Shown: in pieces, positions 42,723 through 53,208 of the stretch
Layout: every line of letters starts with the position of its first letter
Position numbering within the stretch: position 1 is the first letter of the stretch
Assembly (NCBI RefSeq): GCF_002915575.1
Contig: NZ_PQGD01000010.1
Location: 155,644-219,643 of the forward strand
Reading direction: 5' to 3'
DNA: 64,000 bases
Origin: Superficieibacter electus
Lineage (GTDB): Bacteria > Pseudomonadota > Gammaproteobacteria > Enterobacterales > Enterobacteriaceae
Notes under the pieces: model-generated
Databases searched by the model: none
What the model was told of the DNA's origin: nothing
Seen by the model: the letters and a program-made list of their open reading frames with translations, nothing else
Made by a program: the position numbers and the translations under genes

Positions 42723-43285
42723 CGGGTATCGTTCCATGTCATGAGTTGTTGCAGACTGACGGCGCGCATTCCATTATCCGCGTGGGTAGCACTTCCGGTG
42801 TGGTAGATGACGTAACGTCCCATCCAGACCATTAAATGCTGGTCGTCGCCCTGATCAAAAAAAAGCATATCGCCAGGCAATGCCTGGTTCACATCCCGGC
42901 CAATAAAACGACTATTGTACTGGATCAATTTGATTGCATTGACATAAGGGCCAATGTTGCCGTTGCCCTGATCCCAGCGTTGCGCTAGCTGGCGCTGCTG
43001 CGGCGTTAAGGTCATTTCCGGCGGCAAAAAGCGGTTTGACAACCCGTTGCTGCGTAGCCACGAGGTATCGTGCGGTTTTAGGGCCTCATTTGCGGCAAAA
43101 CGCACCAGCCCGGCACAATCCTGCTGATACCAGCGCGGACTCGGCCCCTGACGCAGTTGTTCTTCGGCAATACGCATAAACCACGAGCGAAACAGCGTCG
43201 ATTGTTCGGCATCAAGCGTAACGGTCTGCGCCGCCGTTGCCAGCGCACAAACAAGCCAGCAGCATGCCGCCAGCAGACGGATCAT
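42656..43285 (-). CDS. yfaT: YfaT, DUF1175 protein with NlpC/P60-like Cys/His motifs
   Basis: The 209 residues start with a signal peptide ([16 protein letters not shown]). The body holds [11 protein letters not shown], which resembles the D-C-S-G-L-V nucleophile motif of NlpC/P60 peptidases, then [20 protein letters not shown] with a possible catalytic His. This suggests a papain-like cell-wall amidase or peptidase; it is inference. GGAAGG precedes the ATG, which overlaps the yfaA stop by 4 bp. Its end overlaps yfaS by 67 bp. Confidence 0.88.
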   Translation of the reverse strand: MIRLLAACCWLVCALATAAQTVTLDAEQSTLFRSWFMRIAEEQLRQGPSPRWYQQDCAGLVRFAANEALKPHDTSWLRSNGLSNRFLPPEMTLTPQQRQLAQRWDQGNGNIGPYVNAIKLIQYNSRFIGRDVNQALPGDMLFFDQGDDQHLMVWMGRYVIYHTGSATHADNGMRAVSLQQLMTWNDTRWIPNDSNPNFIGVYRLNFLAR

Positions 43286-44991
43286 AATGCCTTCCAGCTC
43301 ACCGGTAGCCACTGCCAGGCGTCACCGGGTTCCGGTTGAGCCAGCATCATGACGTAACGAGGCTGCGCGGCTAATGCATCGATTTTCGGCATTAATAGCG
43401 TTTGCGCCGCGTTAAAGAAAACCGGCTCGGCATTTTTTGGCAGGCTCTCCAGCGTTTCGCGCCTCAGCAGTTTCGCCATGCCCTGAGGGTTAATGTAGAG
43501 CGGGACGAAATTCCCGTCGGGAATGACATCAGCCATCGGAGGTCGCGTTTTATTCAGCGTCTGCAATGCATTATTGACTAATGTATCGTCCAGAGAAAAT
43601 GCCACCGTTTTGTCCTGTATTGCCAGCGATACGCGAAAGAATGCGGGCGACATCAGTTGCTCCGGGGAGGCAGATTTCGCTGCCGGATACTGGCCGTAAC
43701 GCGAACTGACCTCGCGCTGCCAGATCGTCGCAGAGCCTGACTGTGTCTTTTTCACCGGCATTCGTCCCTGCGGCGCATTGCTTTCGCGCGCGCCGATGGC
43801 GTTCTCAAACAACATGGCCGGAAGTTGCGCCTGCTCAGCGCCGCCGTTAATGTTGCCGATAAATAACGGGCTCTGAAGTCTGGAGTTCTCATACCAGCAA
43901 AGCCCACCGGCACCGTCCAGCAGCCCGTTCAGTTCTTGCGAATTCGCACTGAGTTGCGAGAGCATTTGCTCTGCAATACCGTGGGAATACGGCACGGCCA
44001 CACAAAAACTGGCACCTGAGGGCATGACGCTCCATAGCGGCGCGAAATCAAAGCTGGTGTCTTCGCTGGCGGATTTATCATTTAGCGCAAGCCAGCTATG
44101 CCATCCCCCGGCGTCCATATCAAACCGCACCCCGGCAAATGCCGGGATCAGGCGCTGATAACCAAAGCCCAGCAGGTTGGCATTCACCACGATGCGCTGG
44201 CGAACCTGTTGTTTGCCGGTTGCAGAAGGCACTCGCGCATTTAACCCAAACTGCGTATTCCAGTGCTGTTCACCGCTTAGTAAGCCACGGGCGATACTGG
44301 TTGCTGTTGCATCCTGTTCTTCGCCTTTAAACAGCATGTCGCTGCTGGAAAAAATCAGCATATTGTCATGATAAGTTGCAAAAAGCAGAGAGCGATTACC
44401 GTTATAACTCAGCGCATAAACAGGCACAGTCTCGCTGTTAATCCTGATGCCGCTGATTTCGGTTTTACTTAGCTGCCGATCGCTGGTCGCCGCAAACAAC
44501 ACTGGCTCAAGCAGTTTGCTCAATCCACTTCGCTGGATTAGCACCATGTAGTGCGACAGGCGACCTTTTTTATCGTGCCATAAGGCAGCCTCGGCAGGCT
44601 GATCCAGCAGCGAGGTCAGCAGTTTGTCCTGTAGCGTTAAATCATGCTCGTAGACAATGCGCCGGAGGCTGCCTTCAATGCCAAGGCGGTCAGGGTTGTG
44701 CTGGTAATAGAAAACGAAGTCTTCGCTGAGAACATCATGCAGAAAAGGAATTGTCAGAAGATCTTTGGGAAGCTGACTTAAGGAGTCGCTGTCAATCAGT
44801 ACATCAGGCGTGTTGAGGTCTATCTGCAAATTGTTTTGCACGACCAGCGGCGTGAGCGTTTTTTCACTCACCGTGGAATAATGCTGCCATCCCCAGACTG
44901 CGGCAGAAAGCACTCCGAAAGCGCATAAGGTGATAGACGCATACAGCTTGCGCCCTTTCGCTTTCCTGGCGAAGGTATTTAATTCGGTCAT
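43282..44991 (-). CDS. yfaA: YfaA, DUF2138 membrane-anchored protein
   Basis: The 569 residues have a short basic N-terminus, one membrane helix at about 17-35 ([18 protein letters not shown]) and a large periplasmic DUF2138 domain. Function is unknown. The start at 44991 ([15 protein letters not shown]) has AGGGA 10 bases in front and gives the usual inner-membrane anchor. It is the first gene of the five-gene yfa operon, about 220 bp from the tRNA-Leu 3' end. Confidence 0.88.
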   Translation of the reverse strand: MTELNTFARKAKGRKLYASITLCAFGVLSAAVWGWQHYSTVSEKTLTPLVVQNNLQIDLNTPDVLIDSDSLSQLPKDLLTIPFLHDVLSEDFVFYYQHNPDRLGIEGSLRRIVYEHDLTLQDKLLTSLLDQPAEAALWHDKKGRLSHYMVLIQRSGLSKLLEPVLFAATSDRQLSKTEISGIRINSETVPVYALSYNGNRSLLFATYHDNMLIFSSSDMLFKGEEQDATATSIARGLLSGEQHWNTQFGLNARVPSATGKQQVRQRIVVNANLLGFGYQRLIPAFAGVRFDMDAGGWHSWLALNDKSASEDTSFDFAPLWSVMPSGASFCVAVPYSHGIAEQMLSQLSANSQELNGLLDGAGGLCWYENSRLQSPLFIGNINGGAEQAQLPAMLFENAIGARESNAPQGRMPVKKTQSGSATIWQREVSSRYGQYPAAKSASPEQLMSPAFFRVSLAIQDKTVAFSLDDTLVNNALQTLNKTRPPMADVIPDGNFVPLYINPQGMAKLLRRETLESLPKNAEPVFFNAAQTLLMPKIDALAAQPRYVMMLAQPEPGDAWQWLPVSWKAL

Positions 44992-45148
44992 GACTACTAT
45001 CCCTGTCTTTTTACAGCCCACTATTTCCAGCAGCGGACTCAAACCGACCCGATGCAGTAGCGTTATTCAGTTGTACGTCAGTACTGCTGAAGAAGCTTAT
45101 GCTTATATCCACTAAAAGCAACAGGTAATAAAATTAATTTCGCGATAC

Positions 45149-45173
45149 AAAAAAACCACCCGAAGGTGGTTTC
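45149..45173 (-). terminator. Terminator of the tRNA operon
   Basis: AAACCACC-TTCG-GGTGGTTT on the minus strand, followed by a run of T (A-run 45149-45155). It lies about 45 bp after tRNA-Leu. Confidence 0.9.
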
Positions 45174-45214
45174 ACGACACTGCTTATTGCTTTGATTATT
45201 CTATTTGTTTCCCA

Positions 45215-45301
45215 TGGTGCCCGGGGCGGGACTTGAACCCGCACAGCGCGAACGCCGAGGGATTTTAAATCCCTTGTGTCTACCGATTTCACCACCCGGG
45301 C
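45215..45301 (-). tRNA. leuZ: tRNA-Leu (anticodon TAA)
   Basis: The 87-nt class II tRNA with encoded CCA starts GCCCGGGTGGTGAAATCGG. The anticodon loop reads ATTTAAAAT and the long variable arm CGGCGTTCGCG. It matches E. coli leuZ with a few changes in the acceptor stem. Its 3' end faces the extra 16-kb segment. Confidence 0.97.
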
Positions 45302-45313
45302 GCGGGAAAAAAT

Positions 45314-45387
45314 TGGAGGCGCGTTCCGGAGTCGAACCGGACTAGACGGATTTGCAATCCGCTACATAACCGCTTTGCTAACGCGCC
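45314..45387 (-). tRNA. cysT: tRNA-Cys (anticodon GCA)
   Basis: The 74-nt cloverleaf with encoded CCA has anticodon loop ATTGCAAAT and T arm GGTTCGACTCC. It differs from E. coli cysT by a single base that I can see. It lies 12 bp upstream of tRNA-Leu in the same transcript. Confidence 0.98.
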
Positions 45388-45426
45388 TTTAATACTCTAA
45401 CACCCGCTATAGCCGATGCTTTAAAC

Positions 45427-45502
<76 letters not shown>

Positions 45503-45649
45503 AATATCAAGCTATATAATCACTTGATTTTATTATCGTCTGGCATTCAGTGCTGCCGTTCGATGCGTTGCATTCTACTTACCTGAGGCGATGAGTCAAC
45601 GATATTTTTCGCAACGGCGGCTCGTTTGCTGAAATTTACGGCGAAACGA

Positions 45650-46198
45650 TCACGGTTCAAGCAAATCGCTGCGTGCGGCATTCAGATATTGCAGCATCGA
45701 CCACAATGTCAGGATTGCCGCGACGAAAAATAGCGCGATACCCGCCCATGTCACCCACTCGTTAGGACGCCACAGCAGCCAGGTTAAGGCGACCATCTGG
45801 GCTGTGGTTTTTACCTTGCCAATCCATGATACGGCAACGTTGCTGCGTTTGCCCAACTCGGCCATCCATTCGCGCAGTGCGGAGATGATAATCTCCCGCG
45901 CAATCATCGTTGCCGCCGGTAAGGTGACCCACCAACTGTGATAATGCTCGGCCACCAGCACCATCGCAATGGCCACCAGCACTTTATCCGCTACCGGATC
46001 GAGAAATGCACCAAAACGCGTGCTTTGATTCCAGCGGCGGGCCAGAAACCCGTCAAACCAGTCAGTGACCGCCGCGATGAGAAAAATCAGCGCACAGGCA
46101 AAGGGTGCCCAAACGAACGGCAAATAAAATGCCAGCACGAAAAAGGGAATCAAAATAACGCGAAACAGAGTAAGCAACGTAGGGATATTAAATCGCAT
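45650..46198 (-). CDS. pgsA: CDP-diacylglycerol-glycerol-3-phosphate 3-phosphatidyltransferase PgsA
   Basis: The 182-residue inner-membrane enzyme makes phosphatidylglycerol-phosphate, the committed step to acidic phospholipids. The CDP-alcohol phosphotransferase motif D-G-x2-A-R-x8-G-x3-D-x3-D is present ([20 protein letters not shown], then LDPVADK). Four or more membrane helices are visible. It lies between uvrC and the tRNAs, as in E. coli. Confidence 0.98.
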   Translation of the reverse strand: MRFNIPTLLTLFRVILIPFFVLAFYLPFVWAPFACALIFLIAAVTDWFDGFLARRWNQSTRFGAFLDPVADKVLVAIAMVLVAEHYHSWWVTLPAATMIAREIIISALREWMAELGKRSNVAVSWIGKVKTTAQMVALTWLLWRPNEWVTWAGIALFFVAAILTLWSMLQYLNAARSDLLEP

Positions 46199-46255
46199 AG
46201 TGACGGGTAACTATCTGTTGTTAGTAAAAATTAGCCCTATGTTGCTACAAGGCAC

Positions 46256-48088
46256 CTAATGTTTCAACGAGTAGAAGATCTTTTCTGCCAGACCCTGCGA
46301 TATACCCGGTACTTTTGCGATCTCGTCAACGCTTGCATTCTGCAAACCCTGCAAACCGCCCATGTATTTTAGCAGCATCTGCCGCCGCTTGGGTCCCACG
46401 CCTTCAATCGTTTCCAGCGAGCTGGTATTTTTCACTTTCGCCCGTTTTTTGCGGTGCCCGCTAATGGCATGATCGTGGGATTCATCGCGAATATGCTGGA
46501 TCACATGCAGCGCGGGTGAGTCAGGTGGCAGACTGAACCCTTCCCCTTCAGGCTCGAAAAACAGCGTTTCCAGCCCGGCCTTACGATCGGTCCCTTTCGC
46601 CACGCCAAGCAGGATGGGATGATGTTTATCCCAGGGGACTTCCAGCTCAGAAAACACGTTTTTCGCCTGTCCGAGCTGCCCCTTACCACCATCAATCAGG
46701 ATCACGTCCGGGATTTTACTCGCTTCAATCGCTTTGCCATAACGACGACGCAGTACCTGATTCATGGCCGCGTAGTCATCACCGGGTGTGATCCCGGTAA
46801 TATTGTAGCGACGATACTCGGCCCGTAGCGGACCATTACTGTCAAACACCACGCAGGAAGCCACCGTCTGTTCGCCCATCGTATGGCTGATGTCGAAACA
46901 TTCCATTCGTCTGACTTCCGGCAATTTAAGCAGCGTGGCAAGCGCGGCGAGTCGCTGGTGTACCGTTGACTGCTGCGACAGTTTAGTCGTCAGCGCCGTT
47001 GCCGCGTTGGTGCGTGCCAGCTTCAAATAACGAGCGCGATCGCCACGCGGTTTGGTCTGCACGTTAACGCGTCGCCCGGCAAGTGTGGTGAGCGATTCTT
47101 CGAGCAGCGTTTTATCGCTGAGAGTAAAGTCCAGCAGGATCTCGCCCGGCAGGGTACGCATCTGGCTGCCCTGGAGATAAAACTGGCCGACAAAGGTTTC
47201 CACCACTTCACTCAGCTCCGTTCCACCGGGAACTTTAGGGAAGTAGCTACGACTGCCCAGCACTTTGCCCTGACGGATAAACAGCACGTGAATACAGGCC
47301 ATGCCCGCATCAAAAGAAACGCCGATAACGTCAAGGTCGTCACCATTATTGGAGACAAACTGTTTTTCTGTTACCCGACGCACCGCCTGGATTTGATCGC
47401 GAATACGCGCAGCTTCCTCAAAATCCAGATTTTGACTGGCTTTTTCCATACGGGCGATGAGCTGTGTTAGTACCTGATCGTCTTTTCCGGCCAGGAAAAG
47501 GCGAACATATTCGACCTGCTGCGCATAGTCATCTTCACTTACCAGCCCTGCCACACACGGGCCAAGACAGCGCCCGATCTGATATTGCAGACAAGGACGT
47601 GAGCGATTGCGATAAACGCTATTTTCACACTGACGAATAGGGAAAATCTTCTGCAGCAGTGCCAGCGTTTCCCTTACCGCGTAACCATTAGGAAACGGGC
47701 CGAAATACTCGCCCTTCGCATGTTTTGCGCCACGATGCGTTGCCAGACGAGGATGCGTATCGCCACTCAAAAAGATAAACGGATACGATTTGTCGTCGCG
47801 CAGTAAGACATTGTACCGGGGCTGATAGAGCTTGATGTAATTATGCTCAAGCAGCAGCGCTTCGGTTTCCGTGTGGGTGACCGTCACGTCAATCTGGGCG
47901 ATCAACGCCACCAGCGCCTCTGTTTTGCGCGAGGCAAGGTTGCCGCGAAAGTAGCTCGACAAGCGTTTTTTCAGATCTTTGGCTTTACCGACATAAATAA
48001 CGGTGCCGCCAGCATCGTACATACGATAGACACCGGGTTGGCTGGTCACCGTTTTTAGAAAGGATTTTGAATCAAATACATCACTCAC
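46256..48088 (-). CDS. uvrC: Excinuclease ABC subunit UvrC
   Basis: The 610 residues are the normal length. The order is N-terminal GIY-YIG nuclease domain ([20 protein letters not shown]), a Cys-containing region, the UVR domain binding UvrB (near [13 protein letters not shown]), the RNase-H-like C-terminal nuclease domain ([26 protein letters not shown]) and a tandem HhH region ([12 protein letters not shown]). It makes both incisions in nucleotide-excision repair. Its ATG overlaps the uvrY stop by 4 bp, the conserved uvrY-uvrC coupling. Confidence 0.98.
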   Translation of the reverse strand: MSDVFDSKSFLKTVTSQPGVYRMYDAGGTVIYVGKAKDLKKRLSSYFRGNLASRKTEALVALIAQIDVTVTHTETEALLLEHNYIKLYQPRYNVLLRDDKSYPFIFLSGDTHPRLATHRGAKHAKGEYFGPFPNGYAVRETLALLQKIFPIRQCENSVYRNRSRPCLQYQIGRCLGPCVAGLVSEDDYAQQVEYVRLFLAGKDDQVLTQLIARMEKASQNLDFEEAARIRDQIQAVRRVTEKQFVSNNGDDLDVIGVSFDAGMACIHVLFIRQGKVLGSRSYFPKVPGGTELSEVVETFVGQFYLQGSQMRTLPGEILLDFTLSDKTLLEESLTTLAGRRVNVQTKPRGDRARYLKLARTNAATALTTKLSQQSTVHQRLAALATLLKLPEVRRMECFDISHTMGEQTVASCVVFDSNGPLRAEYRRYNITGITPGDDYAAMNQVLRRRYGKAIEASKIPDVILIDGGKGQLGQAKNVFSELEVPWDKHHPILLGVAKGTDRKAGLETLFFEPEGEGFSLPPDSPALHVIQHIRDESHDHAISGHRKKRAKVKNTSSLETIEGVGPKRRQMLLKYMGGLQGLQNASVDEIAKVPGISQGLAEKIFYSLKH

Positions 48089-48741
48089 AGATTTGCTAAC
48101 GACTCCGCATTACACAGGCCATGGCGGATTGCCAGGTGCGTCAGCTCGACATCACCATGAATGTTCAATTTGCTAAACATACGATAGCGATAGCTGTTCA
48201 CCGTTTTAGGACTGAGATTCAGCTGTTCTGAGATCTCATTAACCTTCTGACCTTTGGTAATCATCAGCATAATCTGCAATTCGCGTTCAGACAAACTGGC
48301 AAACGGAGATTCCGTTTTTTCTGGCTTGATTTGACTGAGTGCCATTTGCTGTGCGATATCCGAGGCGATGTAGCGCTGACCGGAGTATACAGAGCGGATT
48401 GCGCTAACCACTTCCTGCGGAGCTGCGCCTTTACTCAGATAACCCGCAGCGCCTGCCTGCATTACCCTGGCTGGCAGCGGATTTTCGGTATGAACAGTGA
48501 GCATAATAACTTTTGTGTCGGGCGCAGCGCGGGCGATTTTGCGCGTCGCCTCCAGGCCACCAATACCAGGCATGTTCATATCCATCAATACCACGTCAAC
48601 GGAATTTGCCCGGCACCATTTGACGGCGTCCTCGCCGCAGCAGGCCTCACCAACGACTTTTATGCCCTTAATATCTTCAAGAATGCGTCGTATCCCTGCG
48701 CGCACCAGCTCGTGGTCATCAACAAGAAAAACGTTGATCAA
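48085..48741 (-). CDS. uvrY: Response regulator UvrY (BarA partner)
   Basis: The 218 residues form a receiver domain with phospho-acceptor Asp54 ([15 protein letters not shown]) and a LuxR-type HTH ([21 protein letters not shown]). BarA/UvrY activates csrB/csrC and so counters CsrA. The start is TTG at 48741, which gives [17 protein letters not shown] in line with E. coli; GGAG lies 10 bases before and no ATG fits. Confidence 0.97.
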   Translation of the reverse strand: MINVFLVDDHELVRAGIRRILEDIKGIKVVGEACCGEDAVKWCRANSVDVVLMDMNMPGIGGLEATRKIARAAPDTKVIMLTVHTENPLPARVMQAGAAGYLSKGAAPQEVVSAIRSVYSGQRYIASDIAQQMALSQIKPEKTESPFASLSERELQIMLMITKGQKVNEISEQLNLSPKTVNSYRYRMFSKLNIHGDVELTHLAIRHGLCNAESLANL

Positions 48742-49170
48742 AGGAATAATCTCCTGAAAAGGGATAACGCTACTGACAACTGATTTTTCGTATATTACCG
48801 TTTTTTTGCTGAACATTGAAATGCAAAAAAAGACCAGAGATAAGATTTCGCCCGCGTTTTTCGAATTTTAATACCGCAGGCGATGCGATGTGAGGCGGCG
48901 CAACATCAAGAAGCGGATTTTTTTTCATTTTGCGCGTTATAACATGAAGAATACTTAACCAGGGCTTTAACAATAATTAACGCAATGAGAACAAAAAACA
49001 ATTATTGGATACCGGGATTTAATCTTTTCAACGATTTTATCTAATTAGCGGCCGCGCAGACAAGCTGAACAAAAAACAACCACTCCTTTTTTTGCCTCAG
49101 CTTATGATATACTCCGCCGCCTTTGCTTTTAACATCGCGCCAGCGCGCAAGAATCATACGAGGAAAATAA
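48742..49170. other. 429-bp intergenic region uvrY/yecF
   Basis: No supportable gene. A -10-like TATACT at 49108-49113, preceded by GC-free AT-rich sequence, is a plausible yecF promoter. The uvrY promoter should lie in the AT-rich part 48780-48980. Confidence 0.45.
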
Positions 49171-49395
49171 ATGAGCGCACCCGATTTTTCCACTTCTGAC
49201 AATACTCAGCAACTGGCTCAGGAAGTCTCCTGCCTGAAAGCCATGCTTACGCTGATGCTACAGGCGATGGGACAGGCCGATGCTGGCCGCGTAATCATTA
49301 AGATGGAAAAACAAATCGCCCAGATCGACGATGAAAATCTGGCAGCGGTTTATTCCAGCACGGTTAAGCAAATTAAACAGGCCTACCGTCAGTAG
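49171..49395 (+). CDS. yecF: YecF, DUF2594 small protein
   Basis: The 74-residue protein has the same length as E. coli YecF and shares [20 protein letters not shown] and [10 protein letters not shown]. Almost all helical, soluble, function unknown. A GAGGAAA site precedes the ATG. Confidence 0.93.
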   Translation: MSAPDFSTSDNTQQLAQEVSCLKAMLTLMLQAMGQADAGRVIIKMEKQIAQIDDENLAAVYSSTVKQIKQAYRQ

Positions 49396-49403
49396 TAGAA
49401 TGG

Positions 49404-49430
49404 CCGGCTGAGAGCGAAACTCACAGCCGG
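49404..49430. terminator. Terminator after yecF
   Basis: CCGGCTGAGAG (49404-49414) pairs with CTCACAGCCGG (49420-49430), one mismatch, between the convergent yecF and sdiA genes. Confidence 0.7.
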
Positions 49431-49462
49431 TTATGCGTCTGGCACGCAGAACGTCGGGGCGG

Positions 49463-50185
49463 TCAGATTAAGCCAATCGCCACCGCGTAGCAGGCGATTT
49501 GCGTTTTATTGGGCGCATTAAACTTCCGCTGCATATTTTTCTGATGAAAGTTGACCGTATTTTCCGATATCGACAAAATAATAGCGATTTCAGCAGAGGT
49601 TTTGCCCTCGGCGGTCCATTTCAGAATTTCCAGTTCTCGCTTGCTAAACTTCATCTCGGGTGAAGCAACGAGTTCATCATTCAGCCGTAACAGTGCTTCG
49701 GTACTTAACTCAATTAACGTTCTCAACCGCAACTCGGTTTCGTCATCACTCACTTTTTTATTCTGTGCATGCTGACTGGCGACTGACAAGAAACCGGTAG
49801 CCCGGTTAGGTAAGACCGCACATTGGGTGATCCCCCCGCGCAATCCGTGGTCGCGAGCGGCATCCCAGAGGTTGGTTGCCTCGCAAAACAAATCATCGCT
49901 CCAGTTGACACAGCCATGCTGATAATTGTCCGTTTTTAAAACAGGATCGATCGCAAAATAGTTCTCAGACTGATAATGCTTCAGCCAGGACGCCGGATAG
50001 GTTGCGTGGAGCGATATTTTAGGGCGGGTAAAGGGCACCGGATGCCGGATACACAGCGAAAAAAAGTCATATTCAAGCCACTGAATTTGCTGTTGCAGCA
50101 GAGTATAAACCTCTTCTGCCACTGTCGCCGATTGAAAACGGTACAGCATCTCCCGCCGCCACGCGAAAAAGTCATTCTCCCTCAT
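49463..50185 (-). CDS. sdiA: LuxR-family quorum sensor SdiA
   Basis: The 240 residues form an autoinducer-binding domain (about 1-165) with conserved Trp/Tyr/Asp pocket residues (LEYDFFSLCIRHPVPFTRPK; YFAIDPVL) and a LuxR HTH (SKRELEILKWTAEGKTSAEIA). SdiA detects acyl-homoserine lactones made by other species, as no luxI partner is known in these genera. The ligand domain is more divergent from E. coli than the HTH. The ATG at 50185 matches E. coli length; a TTG 3 codons upstream is possible. Confidence 0.96.
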   Translation of the reverse strand: MRENDFFAWRREMLYRFQSATVAEEVYTLLQQQIQWLEYDFFSLCIRHPVPFTRPKISLHATYPASWLKHYQSENYFAIDPVLKTDNYQHGCVNWSDDLFCEATNLWDAARDHGLRGGITQCAVLPNRATGFLSVASQHAQNKKVSDDETELRLRTLIELSTEALLRLNDELVASPEMKFSKRELEILKWTAEGKTSAEIAIILSISENTVNFHQKNMQRKFNAPNKTQIACYAVAIGLI

Positions 50186-50478
50186 AACTGCCAATAATTC
50201 CCCTGCACTTCAATAATTATTATGTATACATCAAGCTAACACATAAAACTTATTTATTAATATAAAATATCCATTCTGAACAAATAAACAGTACCAAAAC
50301 AGGACCAGACGCAGATAAGGCAAGGCCAAGCTCCGGTAATTTATGATTTTTTGGTTAAAACAGAGGCATACGCCGAGTTAAACGAAGCGGCAAATTACGC
50401 AGAGAACTTAAGTGAAATTTATATTCCATCGGGGAGAGACGGCACATCCGCAGGCCGGGCAGATGCGCCTGAATGATA

Positions 50479-51231
50479 TTACTGGCTGAGAAACTTCTCC
50501 AGAAACTGCTTTGTGCGTGGCTGCTGTGGTGAAGTAAAGAGGGTTTTTGCCGGCCCCTGCTCAACGATGCGTCCCTGGTCCATAAAAATCGCCCGATCGG
50601 CCACGTCACGGGCAAAACTCATTTCATGGGTAACGATGACCATCGTGCGCTTCTCCAGCGCCAGTTGGCGAATGGTGTTGAGTACCTCGCCGACCAGCTC
50701 CGGGTCCAGTGCAGAGGTCGGCTCATCAAACAGGATCACATCCGGACGCATCGCCAGCGCGCGGGCAATCGCCACCCGCTGCTGCTGCCCGCCCGAAAGA
50801 CGTTTGGGGTAGCTGTTCTCTTTCCCGCTAAGGCCCACTTTTTCCAGCAATTGCCGGGCGCGAGTCATTGCATCCTGTTTGTCTTCACCTTTGACGATGA
50901 CCGGTCCTTCAATAATATTTTCCAGCACGGTGCGGTGGGGGAAGAGATTAAAGCTCTGAAAAACAAATCCCACGTGCTGGCGCAGGGTACGGATCTTCTC
51001 TTTTTGCTGGCCTAAAGGGCGGGCGGTATCGATGGTGATAGCGCCGACCCGAATCGTACCGCCTTCAGGCTGCTCCAGCAGATTAATACTGCGCAACAAT
51101 GTGGTTTTCCCTGAACCACTGGGACCAATGATAGCGACGACTTCGCCCTCCTCCACGTCAAGATCGATACCGTGCAGCACCGTTTGCCCGTGAAATTTCT
51201 TCAGCAGTTGTTTAACTTCAATGGCACTCAT
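50479..51231 (-). CDS. tcyN: Cystine ABC transporter ATPase TcyN (YecC)
   Basis: The 250-residue ABC ATPase has Walker A GPSGSGKTT, Q-loop VFQSFNLFPH, signature LSGGQQQR and Walker B VILFDEPTSALD. With TcyL and TcyJ it imports cystine. Its start overlaps the tcyL stop by 4 bp. Confidence 0.97.
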   Translation of the reverse strand: MSAIEVKQLLKKFHGQTVLHGIDLDVEEGEVVAIIGPSGSGKTTLLRSINLLEQPEGGTIRVGAITIDTARPLGQQKEKIRTLRQHVGFVFQSFNLFPHRTVLENIIEGPVIVKGEDKQDAMTRARQLLEKVGLSGKENSYPKRLSGGQQQRVAIARALAMRPDVILFDEPTSALDPELVGEVLNTIRQLALEKRTMVIVTHEMSFARDVADRAIFMDQGRIVEQGPAKTLFTSPQQPRTKQFLEKFLSQ

Positions 51232-51896
51232 TTCGGATCGCGCTCCTGACGGTTTAAGCGGTATTCAAAGTGATTTTGCAAAGCCGAAAGCGCCGTCGCC
51301 ATCACCCAGTAAATCAACGATGCCGCCAGATACATGGTGAAGACCTCCAGCGTGCGAGAGGTAATCAACTGCGCCTGCCGGAAAAGCTCCGGCACCTGAA
51401 TGGTCGCCGCCAGCGAGGTGTCTTTTACCAGACTGATAAAGCTGTTGCTCAGCGGCGGCAGCGCAACGCGTGCGGCCTGAGGCAGGATTGCCCGGCGCAG
51501 CGTCTGACCCGGCGTCATACCGATACTGGCCGCCGCTTCCCACTGGCCTTTATCAATAGATGAGATAGCAGCGCGCAGGGTTTCGGAGGTATACGCTGCG
51601 GTATTAAGGGATAAACCAATCATCGCGGCCGGGATCGGGTCCAGCTCAATGCCAAACTGCGGCAGACCGTAATAAATCATAAATAGCTGAGCAATCAGCG
51701 GCGTGCCGCGAAAAACGGAAATATAAAACCGCGCCAGCCAGCGGATCACCAGCACCGGCGACATGCGCATCAGCGCCAGGATAAAGCCCAGCAACAGGCC
51801 AAAAAACATCCCGCCGATACTCAGCTGTAAGGTAAACACCGCCCCGCGCAGCAGGAAAGGCGCGGAATCGAGGACCAGTTGTAGACTCTCTTGCAT
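51228..51896 (-). CDS. tcyL: Cystine ABC transporter permease TcyL (YecS)
   Basis: The 222-residue polar-amino-acid permease has about five membrane helices. The EAA loop (EAAASIGMTPGQTLRRAILPQA) that docks the ATPase is intact. It belongs to the dcyD-tcyL-tcyN gene run, 15 bp after dcyD. Confidence 0.97.
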   Translation of the reverse strand: MQESLQLVLDSAPFLLRGAVFTLQLSIGGMFFGLLLGFILALMRMSPVLVIRWLARFYISVFRGTPLIAQLFMIYYGLPQFGIELDPIPAAMIGLSLNTAAYTSETLRAAISSIDKGQWEAAASIGMTPGQTLRRAILPQAARVALPPLSNSFISLVKDTSLAATIQVPELFRQAQLITSRTLEVFTMYLAASLIYWVMATALSALQNHFEYRLNRQERDPK

Positions 51897-51911
51897 TGTG
51901 AGTAGTATGCC

Positions 51912-52898
51912 TTAAACGTGCGGATGATAGGCAAACAGCGCAGGTGCGCCGCCGGTATGAATAAACAGAATCGGACCGTCGTCCTTAAAGCGCTGGCGAG
52001 TAATACCATCAATCAGACCTGCCATGGCTTTACCGGTATATACCGGGTCGAGCAAAATACCCTCCAGTTTAGCCAGCAGCTTAACGGCTTCCAGACCTTC
52101 TTCGCTCGGCATCCCATAGCCGGGCGCAAAATAGTCATCCCAGAGATGGATCTCAGCCGTGGCGGACAGTTCCAGACTCTGAGCGACCGCCTGTTGCAGG
52201 GCAACCACTTTGGGTAACTGATCGGCCACTTTTCGTGACACTGTCACGCCAATCAAATCGGCTTCCGGCATCAGTTGTTCCAGCCCAACGGCCAGTCCGG
52301 CGTGGGTTCCGGCGCTGCCGGAGGCCACCACCACCGAAGAGATATTGACCGCACCTTCGCACTGTTGAGCTATTTCCAGTGCGCTTTCAACATAGCCTAA
52401 TGCACCCAACGCGTTAGAACCACCCACCGGTATGACATACGGGCGAAAACCCTGAGCTTCAAGACGCATCGCCAGTTCACCGAGCTGCTGGTCAGGGTTA
52501 TCCAGCGCTGAGCACATTTCAACCTGGACATCGAACAGATCCAGCAGCAGGCGGTTGCCGTTAGTAAGATAGTTTTCTGCCGTGGTACCAATGGGGTTTT
52601 CCAGCAGCGCCACGCAATGCAGCCCCAGCTTAGCCGCCACCGCCGCCGTCTGACGGACATGGTTAGACTGGATCGCACCCGCGGTCACTAAGGTGTCCGC
52701 GCCTTCACGCAACGCATCGGCGGCAAGAAACTCCAGGTTGCGCAGTTTATTACCGCCGAGCGCCATCGGTGTCACATCATCGCGCTTGATAAAGATTTCG
52801 CGGCCAAGATAGTCCGAGAAGCGTGGCAGATATTCCAGTGGCGTCGGCGCGCCAATCAGTTCCAGACGGGGAAAGCGGGTTAAGTTGTGCAGCGACAT
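51912..52898 (-). CDS. dcyD: D-cysteine desulfhydrase DcyD
   Basis: The 328-residue PLP enzyme of fold type II has the Schiff-base Lys in GGNKLRNLE and the phosphate-binding loop [14 protein letters not shown]. It breaks D-cysteine into pyruvate, ammonia and sulfide. The start at 52898 ([12 protein letters not shown]) follows AGGAGG; an in-frame start 5 codons upstream is less good. In E. coli tcyJ lies directly upstream; here the MocR/GNAT pair is in between. Confidence 0.97.
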   Translation of the reverse strand: MSLHNLTRFPRLELIGAPTPLEYLPRFSDYLGREIFIKRDDVTPMALGGNKLRNLEFLAADALREGADTLVTAGAIQSNHVRQTAAVAAKLGLHCVALLENPIGTTAENYLTNGNRLLLDLFDVQVEMCSALDNPDQQLGELAMRLEAQGFRPYVIPVGGSNALGALGYVESALEIAQQCEGAVNISSVVVASGSAGTHAGLAVGLEQLMPEADLIGVTVSRKVADQLPKVVALQQAVAQSLELSATAEIHLWDDYFAPGYGMPSEEGLEAVKLLAKLEGILLDPVYTGKAMAGLIDGITRQRFKDDGPILFIHTGGAPALFAYHPHV

Positions 52899-53208
52899 GC
52901 AACCTCCTGACAAATTTCTTTTTATTATGCACGCTATGGGCGAGAAAGAAAAAAAGTACCGTGATACCCCCCCTTTCGCCTGCGGTTTGCTACTGTTTCG
53001 CAGTTAAATGGGGCGAGAATCAGGCAGATAGCTGATAATTTACACTTTCCATAGCGGATTACCGTCCAGCAAAAGCCTCTCTGAAACAGGCGTTTTAAAC
53101 AAACCTAAGAGGCATCGGGTATTCACGTTATGTCATTCATTATTTCATCGTCAATCCCCGATCAACGTGGGGAGAAATAACCCTCTCGTTAATCAGTGCT
53201 ACCCTAAG
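52899..53208. other. 310-bp intergenic region between dcyD and the MocR gene
   Basis: No gene or clear promoter is seen. A weak stem around 53082-53106 (GCCT...AGGC flanked by A and T runs) may end the MocR transcript. This is the left junction of the inserted pair. Confidence 0.45.

Noticed and set aside
50186-50478. Open frame on the minus strand at 50355-50615 between tcyN and sdiA.
   Set aside because: It overlaps tcyN in another frame and has no ribosome-binding site or family resemblance; the gap holds nothing I can support.
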